Part shown: positions 11,791 to 23,007 of the stretch, one piece after another
How the letters are laid out: each line of letters starts with the position of its first letter
Numbering within the stretch: position 1 is the stretch's first letter
Source of the DNA: Melampsora larici-populina 98AG31
Taxonomy: Eukaryota > Basidiomycota > Pucciniomycetes > Pucciniales > Melampsoraceae
Reading direction: 5' to 3'
DNA length: 64,000 nucleotides
Assembly: GCF_000204055.1 (NCBI RefSeq)
Contig: NW_006768774.1
Span: 574,612-638,611 of the forward strand
Translations under genes and position numbers: made by a program
Notes under the pieces: generated by a model
The model's input: only the letters and a program-made list of their open reading frames with translations
What the model was told of the DNA's origin: nothing
The model's database searches: none

Positions 11791-13287
11791 GGAAGAAGTC
11801 CCTGTTACGGTTTGGGGCGGCTTTAGCTCTGCGGATAGGGCAATTGGCAGCTAAGGATGAATGGGTAATGGGGGGCAGGGCCTCTTTGGGGATGTCTGAG
11901 GTGCAAAACTCTGGTGTTGTTAACCGTTTCATTTCAACATAAGCTATGACACAGTTAACACAGTGAGATTTCCCGTTTCTGGAGGGAGGAGTATTACAAG
12001 CCTCTGTGGCGTGGTCGCCAGTACAAGTTGCACATCTAGGGGTATTTGGACATTTGGATTGTATGTGGCTGAATTCTTGGCAAGAGAAACATTGGGTGGC
12101 CCCTGCTGATCTTTTAGATCGCTCAGTAGTTTTCAGTTCACCTTTGAAGCTGATTTTATTGACAATTACCGCGTTGGCGTGTTCAGGGTTAGTGAGGCTG
12201 ATGAAAATTGAGGAGAACGGTTTGGCAATGGCCAGTGAGTGCGTGTTTGCCCATTTCATGCTTTCGAAGGAGTCTAGGAGACCCGCATTCTCCGAGATTA
12301 GGTTACCAACCTGTGCTTCATTTCTAATGTCAAACATGGTGGGGATGCCATGGACCATGATTGTAAAGATTTTGTTCTTTACTTTAAGCTTTGAGTTCAA
12401 GAAAGGGAGCCAGTTTGCCTCGCCTTCCTGGGCCTTGATTGCATTGTTTTTATCTAAGAATTGGAGGTTGATTTCCCCCGTTCTATGGTTTCTTGTGAAG
12501 CCCCTGATTGTTGGGGGGCTTGCTGGGTCAACCGCCGCTAAGGCTCGGTTGATTCTCTTAGTGAGGTCTTCAGGTTCTGTGTTGAGTTCCTCCTTGCCGT
12601 CTCTGCTGGTTTGTGCCAGTGTGAGCATTGGTAAACTAGGGGGAGATGGTTGTTGTCTTGGAGCTTTCGGCGCTTGGTTTGGTGCGTCAGTCGCAGGTTG
12701 GTTTTCAGAATTTTTTGTCGCATTGGCAAAGGATGTCGGTTGGTTGGGCGTGCTGAGACGTTCAACACGCTCGGTGATAGTGGCCATAGTGGCTGCGTTT
12801 TCAGTGAACAAATCGTTCATCTTGGTTTCCATGTCTTGCAAACTGGCATGGACTCCAGCTAACATGGTTTCTGGAGCCAGTTCCGGCGCAATAGCAGCCT
12901 TAGCCGTGGCTAGTCTGTGGCAGAAATTGACCAGCGTCTGGACTTTGTTGAAACCGACCCGGTCACATTTGAATGTGACCGGCCCGCCTGGTTGGTTCCC
13001 AGTGGGCCTGCTAGGGAGGAGATCCCAGCCGTTGCCGATTTTGGATTCAGAGCTTGAAGCTGTCGCTTGAGCTCTCCCAGAAGTTCAGGCAGATTGCCTG
13101 CAAAGTCTTCTCCCACCCAGTCGACGATACGTTGTCTTTTGGGGGTGAGAGGAGTGGTAGGGAGGGTGGTTGTTGCCAGTCGAGTGATGTTTGGATCACT
13201 TAGGAGGGTCGAACCGCCCATCGGGTTGGGGTTGGGAGTTGGAGTATCCATCTCTGCCCTGAGACCGAGGCCTCTCGGTGGTACCAT
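11750..13287 (-). pseudogene. LINE ORF1, gag-like RNA-binding protein, one frameshift
   Basis: ORF1 product (about 510 residues), expected to coat element RNA. It is readable from ATG at 13287; the frame shifts by one base near 13,085, after the residues [10 protein letters not shown], and then continues as [16 protein letters not shown] into the long frame that runs 12,865-11,750. The C-terminal part has zinc knuckles: C-x2-C-x4-H-x4-C (CFSCQEFSHIQSKC), then C-x2-C-x3-H-x4-C (CATCTGDHATEAC), and a third Cys-rich group at SHCVNC. The last 40 nt overlap ORF2. The antisense strand also has a long open frame (12006-13070, +), which I regard as a shadow. Confidence 0.8.
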
Positions 13288-13524
13288 GCCGGTAGTGACT
13301 TTCTACAAGGAGGAAAGAGGTGGAGTGGTGAGAGAAAAAGTTGTTGATGATGGGATCAAAATTTTTGGATGGTTGCTTGCGCAGTCACGCTTCTGGTCAC
13401 GTGATATTACGAAAAAATCTGTACGAGCCGGAGTAGCGTTTAGTCTATGTTAACCTTTATTCCACCCGTACTTCACCTTTTTAGTGAAGAGTCAGCCAAA
13501 AAGTAGCTGACCCCTCACACTAAG

Positions 13525-16397
13525 TCAACCTCAATTAGATCTTGGCCCTGTTATGCAGTCAAGTACAATTTGCCCCTTTTAATTTGATTTGTTTGGAAGA
13601 CTGAGTCTTTGAAGTCAATATATATTATCATAACTAACAACTACAAAATGATTGAGATTACATTTGTAAAATGTGGTCATAATGCCACAAAATATGCTAC
13701 ATTCAAAGATATAATAGGTACCAAGAAAATGTAGCACTATATTTTGGACACACAACCTGGATTTTCTTATGCATCCCTTGAAATGCCTGTTGAGTGAAAT
13801 GCATTAGGCATTGTGACTACCTGTGTTTGGCTTACAATAAAACCCCTGTAAGGAAAGGAAATGATAGAATCACAAATTTGGGTTAATTTTGGAACTTGGG
13901 CGCTAAAACTTGGGATCCACCAAGCCATGAAACATGCTAAAAAAATAAGCAACAAATTTATTGGCACCAAGATTTCAGCTTTAAAAAATTCAAATGTTTA
14001 TGCACCCATTGGTTCAAATGGCAACATATATCAATTTCACTCTCAAATGGTCGGTATATGTAAAATGATTAGGCAAAAATTTTATTGAAGCAACAATTTG
14101 AACTTAAAAGCCAAGTCTGAACCAAGTTTTTCAATATGCTTTCCATAAATTAGGAAAATCGATTAAAGCAATGCATGCACCTTATCACAAGCACAGCTCT
14201 TTTACTTGATAGCATGCGTTGCAGCATTGAAAGTGAGGGACCCTGCTGGTGTACAGATTGGGATTGTTTACTCATATTTAAAAACTTAGGCAAACTAATA
14301 CCAAGACCTACATGGAAAACAAAAGCAGCTACCTTTGAATATCATTGAACAAGCCCCTTCAATTAACAAATATTCCAAACAAAAGACAAATCACAGTGCA
14401 CATATTGGGATTTTAATCTGAAACTGCAAAGACCATTCTTATAATGTCTTCAACAAAGCCTACACTGTTAGATCAAATCTTGCTTCAAAGCTGGAGTCCA
14501 GGGTTGTGATTTTAAAAACCGCTCTTGGCTTCCATAAAATAAACATGAGTCGGTCCTCTTTTCTGGCACTTGATTGAAAAATAACAATTAACAATATCTT
14601 GATTGTTGTGAAGATTGCGCTGAGATGAGATTGACCCTTGAGACCTATTGAATTGAGGCCAAGCTGCAGAAAACACGTTCAATAAATCAGAAATCCAAAT
14701 CATGGTAAAAAGAAAAAAAAGGTAGGCAGAAGATATGATCTACTTCTTGGAATTGGAAGGCTAAAGCAAAAAAAATATGGTCAGAGCCCAGGCTTTATAC
14801 ACAAGAAATGTTTGGTACCTTACTTTTCAGTTTGAATTACGAAGATCTTGGGAGCCAAAACATTTAGGGTGCAAATTCTCTGAAATTTGACAGAGGGTTT
14901 TGCAGAACAACAGATACCAAAATTTTGGTGTGATCTGTTGTTCTGTTGCTCTGTCTGCCTTGATATTTGCAACAAACAACAGATCTTGCCAAATTTTGGT
15001 ACAATATAATAATCTAAGCGCAGAATACAAATAGTATGACTACTGAACGGAATTACAACTTTGACCTTGTGACTGTGCAAAACGAGGAAAACAACATTAG
15101 TCACTTCGTTATTGGTCTCATGATCAAATTGACAGGATACTGCATCAGTGCATTTTCTTACTTACAAATGTAAACTATTGACAATCTCATTATATTGAAT
15201 CTTTGCGAACTTAAATAAGCACTTTCATCTGGCAAAAGGCAACATGTGCCAGACTTTTCAGAAGTTCCAACCAAAACATACACAACAACTAGAATATAGC
15301 AACATATGATTTCCACACAACTCCTACGTCAAGCAACAAGATACGATTTCATGTGCAGAAAAGAGGAACAAAGATCTCGTTGGAACCACCAATCCACAGA
15401 CATTCTTGTGGATTGGCCCAACCAACACTGAAGAAGCAATATCCGTCACTCAAAAGTCAACACACAAACACATACCATTGATCTCAAAGCCAAAAAACTG
15501 GTGATGTCCATTAACATCCCACTAACCAGAACATACATTGACACAAAGAGATTAGTTTAAAAATCAAATTGAGTTTGGCAAACCAGGGGTATTTGAACTT
15601 ATCACTCGGATAGGCAAGATAAAACATATGAAGCCAACACATGTGAGTTCCAACACGACCCAATTCTGAACAGCTCTGAAACTGAAGTTCATCTTTGTGT
15701 TGAATGTCTAAACTTGATTTGGTGAATGGATTCTGCAATCACGTTCTTCACCAATTGAAGTGTGGAGAATAAAAATTGATAATTCAGAGGCTTGAAAATG
15801 CAAAGTTCCAAGCACTTTGAACAACACATCCCTCTGACATAACATGAAAGTATGAAGATGAGGTCCAGTAAGCCATCAGAATCCTGCAACTACTCCCTGC
15901 AATTGAATTAGTGTGAATTATTAAATACATACCAACAATTGAATTTTGCGCAAACCCTAACTGCGTTGCCTGTTGTTTAATGGTTGTGAAGATCGTGACT
16001 TATTATTGTCTTGGTTCATGAAGGCCTTGGAGCACAAATGCAGAAAATCATGGGTCAACAAAACTTGAGTTGGATGACTTTGTACCTAGATGTGCCATGA
16101 GTCTCAGACTGACGTGATTTTTGTCTGTACCTCCCTTCTTCTCCTCTGCACTACCATTGTACATTTTTTGAAGTTACATCTGAAAAGCATAGCACCAAAC
16201 TCATGCCTCCAAGAGCTGCAGTCCGGCAACAAGATCATGGGCCTGCAGTCTGTGCTGAAGAATTTGCATCTACGGTGAACCCCTGTATCTTTTTTTGTGG
16301 GGAGATCCCTTGCAGCCTTGGACCTCAACATGATCAATGCACAGGCTGTAGCACAAGAAAGACGACTTAAAAATACTAGACTCCTTGGAACGACTTT
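13525..16397. other. AT-rich region, no gene recognised
   Basis: Nearly 2.9 kb without a convincing coding segment; the open frames present are short, on both strands, and lack motifs or plausible splice joints. A clean hairpin CCAATCCACA...TGTGGATTGG (10-bp perfect stem, 8-nt loop) lies at 15389-15416. Some of this could be very old transposon DNA. Confidence 0.3.
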
Positions 16398-17672
16398 TTG
16401 AAACTGTTGTAACCATGGCCAAGTGGACTTGCCTTTGAGATACTTCCCACAAGACATTGGGGAGCAGATCCCAGAGTTTTATAGGGACCTTTTAAGAAGC
16501 AGTGACACGAGTAAGTTATTGATTTTGATTAAAAAGACTTTTGCTAATAACAACATCTTGACAGGATCGAGGAAATTTCAAGAAGACATTCAAAAGCACA
16601 ACAACAGCCTATTGTTCCCTTCCTTGGGTGCGCAAATTGACGACAGTGTTATAGGACAACCCGGCCATACTATATCTTGAATTCAAGGCCAGATGTTTCA
16701 TTATATTGGTTCATTGATACCAGTGCCCCCAAATCATCCAGGATTTGCTCAAATATACATTTATGGCCCCGGCGGCAAACGTGAAGCCCAACAAAGAATT
16801 GAAGCTACAGGTGTATCACGCTTAGATTTAGAAATTATGCTTCAACTTCAAGAATTCATGTACCAAGTTAGTCCTTATGCCCAACAATTTGAATCAGCAA
16901 GGGAGATATTTGACTCAACAGGTCCCATATGCACACTCAGAATTAACACTCTTACGGTACCCGGAACTGACCATTGGAGATACAACCGCCCAACTGCCAA
17001 TGAGGTTGCCGTGATTATTGAAGGCAATGGGGAGATTGCCCGACACGGACAAGATATCATCTTACAGCGACAATCCAGTATTATAGAGCCAATCTCGGAA
17101 CTCCACACAGCCTATTTTGCCTTACATTATCCACTTTTATTTCCATATGGATCTCAAATGTGGCATGACGCTTATACAAATCCCACTGAAGATGGTAAGC
17201 AAGATTTTTAGTGCCTTTTACTTCAAAAACTCAAACTGACCCACTGGAATTAAACATTGGATCCTGATGGAACAGTCACTTGTTTGAAGTGGTTTGCTTT
17301 CCTCCTCTTCAAGCGACCAACATACTCCGTAATCCTGGCCTCAGGGCCTCTTTTTCAAGAACTTGTTGTGGACATGTATGTTTGTGTCGAACATGAGCAC
17401 TTAAAATTCATATGATTTCACCAGAGAGAACTCAGAGCTCAGCTTTACAGCGGAGTAGTGGAAGCAGTTGTTGGCCGTCGTGTAATTTCACCCTCAAGCT
17501 TTATAGGTGGACCTTGCAACATGCAAGCTTTGTACCAGGATGCGATGAGCTTAGTGGCAGAATTTGGACATCCAAGTTTATTTATAACAATGACTGCAAA
17601 TCCGAATTGGAGTGAGATCACAGAAGCGCTTGAGGAGGACCCTGGCTGGCCCCCTGGGAACCCAGGTATGAA
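16398..17672 (+). pseudogene. Helitron Rep N-terminal relic
   Basis: Decayed start of a Helitron RepHel protein, homologous to the intact one at 32.4-36.9 kb but clearly a different family. CCNHGQVDLPLRYF (from 16,405) matches CCRGGQVELPQHYF. A GT-AG intron (about 16,510-16,563) sits at the same place as in the other Helitron. The next exon reads FQEDIQKHNNSLLFPSLGAQ, an in-frame TGA (16678-16680), then the Helitron-like domain to LHYPLLFPYGSQMW (17,150). A third block (17,270-17,670) includes LFQELVVDMYVCVEHEH, an in-frame TGA, RRVISPSSFIGGP and PSLFITMTANPNW, then stops before the HUH motif. The helicase part is missing. Confidence 0.8.
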
Positions 17673-17984
17673 TTTAGAATAAAATGAAGGCAAAATTTGC
17701 CTCATCCTACATATGATAGAAGAATGAAATTCAAATTTTACGAGTAACATAGTGATCTGGGAGAATAAACCTAAGTCTCCCAAAATTGACAAAAAATCAA
17801 CATACATATGAATTAAGAATGAGCTGCAGGGGGGAAAGTCTGAGAAAGTGCGTCTCAGAAAGACAAAAATATCACCTCACCAAAAATATCTTCTCTAGAG
17901 GCACTCCTGCATGTATCAAACCCCAAACCACCTGAATCAATGCCTTCAAGTCCCCCACTTGATCAACCAGAGACCATCACTTTA
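17673..17984. other. No gene seen
   Basis: A 312-bp AT-rich junction between the truncated Helitron relic and the truncated end of DIRS-like copy 2. No recognisable motif or clear terminal repeat. Confidence 0.3.
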
Positions 17985-18244
17985 ATCTTGGATGATCATG
18001 CAATGAAATTGTCGATGTCCTCATCACTGATAGGCTGATCCTCTTTGAAACCTTTGCAGGTCTTTTACTCAAACTTGATGAATTTTGACATTCCGCTCGA
18101 ATAACCGCCCAAGGTACTCTTTGCCCAGCCACTCAATGCCGCGTGCTTCCCGGCTTCCGATGCTTTTGACTTTGCTGCCTCGAAGTGTTTTGGGAGACGA
18201 GCCACCCCTTCCTCATGCCTCTTCTCTTGTTTCCTATTAGGCAT
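17985..18244 (-). pseudogene. Tyrosine recombinase N-terminal fragment, DIRS-like copy 2
   Basis: From ATG at 18244 the frame reads through ARLPKHFEAAKSKASEAGKH and GWAKSTLGGYSSGMSKF, aligning with GSWAKTTLAGYSAGMSKF at the start of the copy 3 recombinase. In-frame TAA and TGA codons follow, and homology ends near 17,985. This is the core-binding (SAM-like) N-terminal part; the catalytic domain with its Arg-His-Arg-Tyr set is absent. The preceding RNase H stop is about 140 nt upstream. Confidence 0.7.
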
Positions 18245-18383
18245 CTCCGTGGTGGATATTTTGATGGATCAGAGGTTGGGTGCTTTCCAAGAATTGGAGA
18301 TGGAGAGATGGGACTTGTTGCCTTGATGGGGCGAAATGGGAACAATTGTGTTTTTCTCTTTTAAAAACTAGGGAGTCTCCCTT

Positions 18384-20093
18384 TTATTCTTGCACAATGA
18401 ATGGTCTCAGATCTGACGGGACTCTAATTAATACAACATTAGACACTTGTTTCAACAAATCAAAGCCTCTGGCCAACAACAAATCGGCTGCGTTATCTTC
18501 CGACCGCACTCGTTTTTGTCTTATGCAGCAATTCAGCCAGAGCATTTCGTCTTGAACCTTCATCCACTCTTGATTGACTCAACGGTTCTTAGACTTCCCG
18601 TTCCTTATTGCACCCTCAGTTACCACGTTGTCTGTGAGACATAAGATCTCTTTCCCCTCTACTGCCATGATTGAGGTTACCATCAAGAAGCCAAGGCAGA
18701 CTGCTACCGTCTTGGCCCAAGCTATGTCTCAAATGGATCCGTTTTCTTTGCGTGAGTTTTCATTCCAGCCTCTCCTCAGCCTAAAACAAGCCCACTTCTT
18801 ACCCACTATTATGCCTATCCCAAAGGACGTCGACGCATCTCCTACCCAGCCCACGTTCACCACCTCCGGCCATGGTATCATTCGTCAAGGGTTTGCTGTT
18901 CTCAGAACCCGGCGCCATATTGCCATGTCCTTGAGGATCTCTTCTGGGATTTCTCTTGCCGCAAATTTGTGCACCCACTCCGACATCCATCTATAGATAG
19001 CCATGCAATGGCATTGGAGCTGGGGATACACCAGGGAAGCATGCATCAATCTTCCTACCATCTTCTTGGCATCTTTGTAAGTTGCCTTTCCATCCTTCAC
19101 AAATTCCTGGATCTGAGATAGTTGTTTTTCTATTTTTTCTTCTGGGATTCTGACCGTCTTCACTTTGCCATCCCAGATCAACCCTAGATATTTTTGTACA
19201 TGACAGAATTCTCTCCACTTCTTGGAGTTCGTGACCACCCCCATCTCTTTGCTAGCATCCGCTACGTCCTTCATTGACGCACTGTTTAACCCGTCATCCC
19301 ATTTGATGAACAGTGTGTTGTCAACCCATCAAAAGGCTGCCTTGAAACCAAATTTAGACATCATTATTGACTTCCAAGCGTCAGCGGCCTGTCCGAACGT
19401 GCCACATCCCGCCACGCCTCCAAACGTCACCCGCATATCCAGTAACAAATTTCCATCCAGATCAAGCACCATTAGATAAGGCCACTGTAACTCTTTTGTT
19501 GGGATTTGATGGTAGGCTTTTGCCCAGTCAAAGATCCCCAACAAAAAGGTTCCGTCCGTGCTCAACATGAACTTCGCCACCCTGGGCAAATTGTCCCAAG
19601 ACGTCTTGAAATTGTCTTCATCAACGAGTGCATTTACTGAATTGATATACGAATCTCGCCTTGGGAAAGAGAGGTCGTTGATCAGCCTCACTGGCCCATC
19701 ACCGTTTACCACTGTGCCTAAAGGATTTGTTTGAAAGAACCCTAATTGTTGGAACACCTCTTCCTTCAAAAAAGGCCCGTACATTACTCCAGCCGCTATT
19801 TCTTGAGCTAGATTGTCTCTCACCTCTTTCTCCCCATCTTTCACTGACTTGTGGTTTTCTGGGCAAAAATAGTGCTTCCCGTGGATTGGTACTTCTGGTA
19901 TGCCTTGGTCAAAACCGTTGGTGAAACCTCTTAGGACAAATTCGTGTGTCTCAGGAATGTCTGCGTTGCGCAACTCCTGTCTCCATTTGTCAAGATGCAT
20001 TTTGCATTTCACCCCTATGGGCCAGTCTCTCCCGATCGGCTGGATTTCTAGATGCTTTACTCGTTGCTCAGTATCACCCATGCTAATTATCAT
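18384..20093 (-). pseudogene. RT-RNase H of DIRS-like copy 2, active site mutated
   Basis: Reverse transcriptase from ATG at 20093: DFDQG-type motif (GFDQGIPEV), INDLSFPRRDSYINSVNAL, DWAKAYHQIPT (box A), TFGGVAGCGTFGQAADAW, then the catalytic box read as F-stop-WVDNTLF. TGA at 19329-19331 replaces Arg, and the second catalytic Asp is Asn (AAC at 19317-19319). The frame continues to IWRRVLRTANP and another TGA. RNase H follows (about 18,880-18,384): GWVGDASTSFGIGIIVGKKW, WAKTVA, LCLTDNVVTE, SEDNAAD, ending FIVQE then TAA. Several TGA stops occur inside. The protein would copy element RNA into DNA; this copy cannot. Confidence 0.8.
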
Positions 20094-20296
20094 GAGTCCC
20101 AGGGAAAACAGGGTTCAGGTGTAGGGAAACAAGGAGGCAAAACATAGTCAGGAATGAGGCTCTTTAAATCTCAACAAATTCTCTCAGGGTACGGGTGCCA
20201 AGGTTGCGCGTAATTGAGAGGTATGCGCTTGTCACAATATTTCATTTCAAGACTCTACGAGAAACTCCACTTTGTGGATGGGAATATCATACTCAC

Positions 20297-22591
20297 TGGT
20301 ACTTCGATTTTCCGCCTTTCCCTTTGGCTCTCCTGCTATCATAACGATTAGGGCTTCTGCTCCTGCTTCAAGCCCAACAATTGTCTCTTCTATCACCTCC
20401 TTTACTACGATCGTTATAATCCGACCTTCTCCCTCGTGAGTCTTTCATTTCCTTCCAATCCACCCACTTTCCCTCCGCCTTTAGCTTTGCTTCCCACTTG
20501 TCTGGGGGTAACCGAGACTTGCGTTTTCCGCTTGAAAATGCCTCTAACCTCCCCGTATTCTCTTGCGTTCTCCTCAAGGTATTCCCACTACCTCCCGCTT
20601 TCAGCCTCGGCAAACCTGACTCTGGATCGAGGTGTTCCTTGGTTCCACCTGGTGAGTAAGGGTTTGATTGACACGCTCTTTCACCCAGATTGTCGCACAC
20701 CAGCTTCACCTCCTCCAGGATTGTGCGTTGGACTTTGGAGACATTTACAATCTCTCCCCCAACCGTTGTCCGCATCACCCCCTCCCGCACTCGCTTACAA
20801 TATCTAAGCGCCACCATCCACCCCATGGTGTTCCGAAGTTCCACCACAATCTCCTTGTGCTTTTTCAGGTTTTCGGACAGAGTGATCCAGCCAGTGTTGA
20901 GGATATAATGTGAGAACAGAGTGAAACAGTCTAGTCATTGTTTGTATTGCATGGTTAGCTCGTCCATGGGAGGATCACCTCCATACATTCGCAGGTTTGT
21001 CCCCCCTTGTTTAGTTTTGACTCTGATGGTGGCTCTGTCCCTTCTCTAGCTTGTTGGTCACAAATCAACCATAATTTATCAAACACGGGAAGTGGCACAT
21101 ACGCCTTGAAAGTTTGGAGGTAGTGCGCCAAGACCGGGCTGAGGGACGGTAGGGACTTCTCCAACTGCTTCATTTTATCTTTCAGCATGAGTCTGCCATT
21201 CTCTATTATGTCTCCATTAGCTAACACCATGCAACCTTTCCCAGACTCAAGCATTGCTTTTGCTTTCGAGGCTTTGTCACCAGTAGGATCCCTGTCGGCG
21301 GTCTCCCTCTTGTGATTTGTCTCGGCAGTTCTAGGCAGCTGTTCAGCCAACAAGGGAGGTCCACGGTCCAAAAACGGCAACGGTCGTTCCTCATGCAACC
21401 GGTATGATGATGGTAGTTCATCTTGAGGTTCAATAGGAACCGTTTCAACTCGATGCGCAATAGGGTGTGCGACTTCTCTTTCCTCATTCCTACCCACTGT
21501 TGAGAACTCCAACATTTTCTCTTGGATTAGTCGATGTGGACTGGGCCGCCTGTCTGGTCTAGGATCTGGCGCATGAGGTTGGTGGTCTCCTTGACCGTTT
21601 GGAGTACGTTCACTGATGGGTTTGTTGGCCGCTTGTTCTGTGAGATTTGCGAGTAGAGATGTCCCCGGGGCGTAATTTTGAAAAACAAACGCCTCCTGGA
21701 CTTGGGCTTGTAATAACATTACCCGGTCACCGTGAGCTGTTACAGTCAAAAGAATCAACACATCTCGTAAGTACCCATGTTGCAATCTTCATGCTGCAAT
21801 CGACATCAATTCGTCTGACACTCTCACCATTGAGCCACACCTTGTTATCAGCCAGGCTAGCTTGCCCATGTCAACTGACTGGGTCTTACGTGGACTTATC
21901 GAGGACTGCCACACATATCATGTGATATAAACACAACCTCATTCATAACTTATGATGGTCAAAATTGTATGTCTTCAGGTTCCTATGTTTCCAAGGGTGT
22001 AGTATAGCTGATATTCACATAACATGGAAGCAAAAGAGCAGCATAGCAAAAAGTGGAATTGGCAGGGAAATTGGATATGAGGAAAGTAGTGAATCAACTA
22101 AGAAATTGCTTACACAAGTCCTCATCTTCTGGATGTAAGTTTGTCTCTTCCTCCGATAGAGGCTCTTCTCTCTTCCCTTTCCCCTTGCTCATACCGTTCT
22201 GGGGTAGCCAGGCGTCGTGTTCTGTATCAGAACTTAGCTCGAGCTCCAGTATTGCTACCCCATCGACGCCTTCCTTGGTAATTGTTCCAAGTTGTTCACC
22301 AGCTAGTACCACCGAGTCTGCGTCTGCTGGTTCCGTTGGTGGCAACTGTTGCTCTAGATTTACACCTGCTGGTGCGGTAAGGTTCCGATCAACAACCGTC
22401 TGGGGAGCGTTGGTTTGGTTGGTGTCCGTGGACACCTCCGGTTGGCTGGTATTTGTACTTGGTCCTGCCGTCGCGGAAGGCTCGTTTGTCACAGGTGTTG
22501 CGTTAGCTGCCGCCATAGCTGGTGTTACCCTCTCTAGATTTGCCTCTGCTCTTGCCAATCAATCCTCCATTGATTTATTTGGCTTATCCAT
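20297..22591 (-). pseudogene. gag-like ORF of DIRS-like copy 2
   Basis: Starts MDKPNKSMED at 22591, followed at once by TGA, then an Ala/Thr/Pro-rich segment (22,558-22,094) ending in an acidic stretch with a donor GTAAGC. After an intron, the main exon begins near 21,736 (HGDRVMLLQAQVQEA) and runs with one frameshift (around 21,000) and a TGA (near 20,940). The conserved block MYGGDPPMDELTMQYKQ aligns with VYGGQPPPDELTMQFEEW of copy 3, and WMVALRYCKRVREGVM aligns with WMVSLRYCVRIRLGVM. The C-terminus is Arg/Ser/Lys-rich (SRSRSPNRYDSRRAKGKGG) and ends at a GTGAGT donor near 20,296. Nucleic-acid binding and particle formation are inferred roles. Confidence 0.7.
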
Positions 22592-23007
22592 TTTTTTCCT
22601 TTAAATTTCTTGTTGTTATGAAATCTGAGTTCTTGCTGTTTGTTTCTCCTTCCAATGTTTTTAATTAATTTTTAAATTTTATGTTTGTGGATAATCCGGA
22701 ACTTAGTCAAATGGATAAGTGTGATCAATTTTGAGCTTGAGGAAAAAGAGTGGTCTGTGTACGGTGAAAAAAGTCTGCGTAAGAATTTTCACGATTATTC
22801 TTGACGCGGACCAGCGCGGACCACCGACACATCCACTCAGGGCTTGACCTCAGCTCCACTAAGTCCCCCTGGGCTTTCAAACCAAATTGTGCCGACAGGG
22901 TTCTCTCAAGGCATGTCCTAGTATAACAAGCACAATTAGCTCTTAGTGATAGTCTTGGAAACACATAATATGAACAATAAAAATATTGTAAGGGATCAGT
23001 TACTAAC
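22592..23007. other. No gene seen
   Basis: AT-rich spacer between copy 2 gag and the hAT-type relic. It probably includes an intron or downstream remnant of the transposase, as a GTTAGT donor lies at 23,007-23,002 on the minus strand, but I could not find the next exon. Confidence 0.3.

Larger units (their letters stand above)
6950..13444 (-). mobile_element. Full-length Tad1/I-like LINE with RNase H, inserted in the LTR
   Basis: A 6.5-kb non-LTR retrotransposon on the minus strand. Its 3' tail appears on the plus strand as a T-rich run (6950-6975), and its 5' end is near 13,444. A 14-bp target duplication CTATGTTAACCTTT flanks it (6936-6949 and 13445-13458). ORF1 (13287-11750) and ORF2 (11790-7758) overlap by about 40 nt in different frames, the usual arrangement. 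ORF2 carries endonuclease, reverse transcriptase, RNase H and a C-terminal Cys/His knuckle. The 7.0-7.75 kb part is 3' UTR. A few frameshifts and stops break both ORFs, so this copy is dead but recently so. Confidence 0.85.
6255..13519 (+). mobile_element. Solo LTR (about 756 bp) split by a LINE insertion
   Basis: Begins TGTCAGCCC at 6255 and ends CCCTCACA at 13519, with 5-bp direct repeats CTAAG on both sides (6250-6254 and 13520-13524). The left target copy overlaps the right target copy of the adjacent MITE, so this LTR inserted exactly at the MITE's edge. Removing the LINE and one copy of its 14-bp target duplication restores a continuous LTR of about 756 bp. It contains a TATA-like TATATAAA at 6513-6520 and a strong 12-bp-stem hairpin AGTCTTTACTTG...CAAGTAAAGACT near 6,907-6,936. 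No internal domain or second LTR is present, hence a solo LTR. A related LTR-like segment lies at about 42.06-42.28 kb. Confidence 0.75.
17985..22591 (-). mobile_element. DIRS/Ngaro-like retroelement, copy 2
   Basis: Minus-strand element with gag (22591-20297), RT-RNase H (20093-18384) and the first third of a tyrosine recombinase (18244-17985), after which it is truncated. Order and sequence parallel copy 3 at 56.6-62.8 kb. It carries many in-frame stops, most of them TTGA, and a mutated RT active site. It is a dead copy whose 3' end was lost or replaced next to the Helitron relic. Confidence 0.8.

Noticed and set aside
12959..12982. Near-perfect hairpin CCGGTCACATT-TG-AATGTGACCGG as a programmed frameshift signal in LINE ORF1
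   Set aside because: Reading both frames shows the switch occurs upstream, near 13,085, and the hairpin region is already in the second frame. It is more likely an ordinary indel plus a chance palindrome.
12006..13070. 354-codon plus-strand ORF
   Set aside because: It is antisense to LINE ORF1, whose frames carry zinc knuckles and fit the element's layout. The plus-strand frame has no motif and is a shadow.
14820..15110. 94-codon minus-strand ORF
   Set aside because: Cys/Ile-rich composition in AT-rich DNA with no motif or splice context. Not supported as a gene.
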